Program-made: the position numbers and the translations under genes
The notes under the pieces: generated by a model
What the model was told of the DNA's origin: nothing
The model's input: only the letters and a program-made list of their open reading frames with translations
Database searches by the model: none
In this document: piece after piece, positions 62,905 through 64,000 of the stretch
Layout: the number at the start of each line of letters is the position of its first letter
Position numbering within the stretch: the first letter of the stretch is position 1
NCBI GenBank assembly: GCA_017848965.1
Contig: JAFIHA010000033.1
Coordinates: forward strand, 1-64,000
From: Dechloromonas aromatica (nom. nud.)
Lineage (GTDB): Bacteria > Pseudomonadota > Gammaproteobacteria > Burkholderiales > Rhodocyclaceae
Length of the DNA: 64,000 nucleotides
Direction of reading: 5' to 3'

Positions 62905-63330
62905 ATGCCGATGGATTTCATCAACCAGAACATCCTGCTCATCGGGATCGTTGTCGTCTCCGGTCTCGGGCTGCTCTGGCCGCTCGTCTTCCGGTCGCAG
63001 GGCAAGGCCGTCAATCCAGGCGAGGCGACGCTGATGATCAACCGCCAGGACGCCAAGGTGATCGATGTGCGTCAGGCGAGCGAGTTTGCCGCCGGACACA
63101 TTCCGGATGCGGTTCACATTCCGGAAGCGCAGCTCGGTGAGCGCCTGGCGGAGCTGGAAAAATTCAAGGCGCAGCCGCTGATCCTGTGCTGTGCTTCCGG
63201 CCTGCGTTCCGACCGGGCCTGCAAGGCACTGAAGCAGCATGGCTTCGAACAGCTGTTCAACCTCGGCGGCGGGGTCGATGCCTGGGTCGCGGCGGGCTAT
63301 CCGCTGCACAAGGGAGGACGCAAGAAATGA
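62905..63330 (+). CDS. Membrane-anchored rhodanese-like sulfurtransferase
   Basis: A 141-residue protein. One N-terminal membrane helix (about 8-29), then a single rhodanese domain. The active loop is CASGLR with Cys96 (Cys95 precedes it), and IDVRQASEFAAGHI is the family entry motif. Probably moves sulfane sulfur at the inner membrane. It sits between an ArsR regulator (3 bases away) and grxC (ATGA overlap), a conserved betaproteobacterial order. Confidence 0.94.
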   Translation: MPMDFINQNILLIGIVVVSGLGLLWPLVFRSQGKAVNPGEATLMINRQDAKVIDVRQASEFAAGHIPDAVHIPEAQLGERLAELEKFKAQPLILCCASGLRSDRACKALKQHGFEQLFNLGGGVDAWVAAGYPLHKGGRKK

Positions 63331-63593
63331 CGCAGCCGGTTCTGATGTACACCACGGCGGTCTGCCCGTACTGCATGCGCGCCAAGCAGTTGCTGAAGGC
63401 GCGCGGGGTGGCGGCGATCGAGGAGGTCCGGGTCGATCTCGACCCCGAACGGCGCGACGAAATGATGCAGAAAACCGGGCGGCGCACCGTGCCGCAGATT
63501 TTCATCGGTACCACCCATGTCGGCGGCTGCGACGACCTCTACGCCCTCGACGCCGCCGGCGGTCTGCTGCCCTTGCTGGCGGCGGACGCCTGA
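63327..63593 (+). CDS. grxC: Glutaredoxin 3
   Basis: An 88-residue protein with dithiol site Cys13-Pro-Tyr-Cys16, glutathione loop TVPQIFI and GGCDDLYAL. Length is normal. Start overlaps the rhodanese stop. Upstream of secB by 26 bases. Confidence 0.97.
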   Translation: MTQPVLMYTTAVCPYCMRAKQLLKARGVAAIEEVRVDLDPERRDEMMQKTGRRTVPQIFIGTTHVGGCDDLYALDAAGGLLPLLAADA

Positions 63594-63619
63594 ACTGATC
63601 AACTACCAGAAAGAGAAAC

Positions 63620-64000
63620 ATGGAACAGAACGAACAGCCGGTTTTCGGCATCGAAAAGCTTTACGTCAGGGACCTTTCGCTCGAAGTGCCGAATGCCCCG
63701 GAAGTCTTTCTTGAACAGGAAGCACCGCAAGTCACCGTGCAACTCAACTCCACCGGCCGTGGCGTTGGTGATGGGGTCTTCGAAGTCGTGCTGACGGTGA
63801 CGGTGACCGCCGCCGTTGCCGAAAAGACCGTGTTCCTGGTCGAAGTGGCGCAAGCCGGTGTCTTCCGCATCCAGAACGTCCCCGAAGACCAGCTTGAGCC
63901 GCTGATCGCCATCGCCTGCCCGAACGTGCTTTTTCCCTATGCCCGGGAAACGGTCTCGGACGCGGTGACCCGCGCCGGCTTCCAGGCCATCCTGCTGCAG
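63620..64000 (+). CDS. secB: Preprotein chaperone SecB, cut by window edge
   Basis: The first 127 residues of SecB, which is usually about 150-155; the C-terminal helix is missing. Landmarks: FGIEKLYVRDLSLEVPNAP, VFLVEVAQAGVFRI, and ACPNVLFPYARETVSDAVTRAGF. The tetrameric chaperone keeps exported proteins unfolded and hands them to SecA. ATG at 63620 with AAGAGAAA upstream. Confidence 0.97.
   Translation, partial: MEQNEQPVFGIEKLYVRDLSLEVPNAPEVFLEQEAPQVTVQLNSTGRGVGDGVFEVVLTVTVTAAVAEKTVFLVEVAQAGVFRIQNVPEDQLEPLIAIACPNVLFPYARETVSDAVTRAGFQAILLQ

Overview
The window looks like the chromosome of a GC-rich betaproteobacterium, most likely order Rhodocyclales (Dechloromonas/Azonexus/Azospira-like). 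This is inferred from recalled gene content and synteny, not from a search. Supporting blocks are glyA-nrdR-ribD, an envC-ctpA-moeB run facing away from arsR-rhodanese-grxC-secB, thyA-pgi-folA, darP-mog divergent from pmbA, a dense set of two-component, chemotaxis and c-di-GMP proteins, and a group II truncated haemoglobin. Coding density is very high. Many neighbours overlap by ATGA or GTGA, and three convergent pairs share the same TTAA stop tetranucleotide. I saw no rRNA, tRNA, CRISPR array, insertion sequence or prophage.

Layout. 1-5.1 kb: the end of an OmpA-like protein, a patatin-type outer-membrane phospholipase and an AddB-like nuclease. 5.1-8.8 kb: a solute-binding lipoprotein overlapping a hybrid histidine kinase. 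8.8-14.7 kb: a zinc-ribbon membrane protein, a divergent LysR/flavodoxin pair, a tandem-receiver protein, a two-gene cassette resembling a peptidoglycan-active effector with a periplasmic partner, and a sialidase-like protein with a membrane protein. 14.8-25.6 kb: a haem-c GGDEF-EAL protein, an enoyl-CoA hydratase-fold protein, a BenE transporter, dnaE, a WbuC-like cupin, a soluble chemoreceptor and an HTH-receiver regulator.

25.7-37.4 kb is the most distinctive part. A tightly overlapping operon encodes DabA (DUF2309, carbonic-anhydrase-like) with four NuoL/M/N-type proton-channel subunits and a small Cys-rich protein. A SulP-family anion transporter with a divergent ribbon-helix-helix regulator follows. 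I read this as an inorganic-carbon acquisition locus, in which an enlarged DAB-type complex hydrates CO2 at the expense of ion-motive force and SulP may bring in bicarbonate. The next 400 bp (37433-37829) is an AT-richer, highly structured non-coding stretch containing an inverted DnaA-box pair.

37.8-64 kb is mostly housekeeping: metG, an orphan PhoB-type regulator, apbC/mrp, dcd, a basic amino acid decarboxylase, folA-pgi-thyA, a PilZ protein, mog-darP, pmbA, truncated haemoglobin, a DUF294 nucleotidyltransferase, a Tat-type TRAP binding lipoprotein, a histidine phosphatase, glyA-nrdR-ribD, moeB, ctpA, envC, and arsR-rhodanese-grxC-secB (secB cut by the window edge). All calls come from reading the sequence and remembering protein families. 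No database was consulted.
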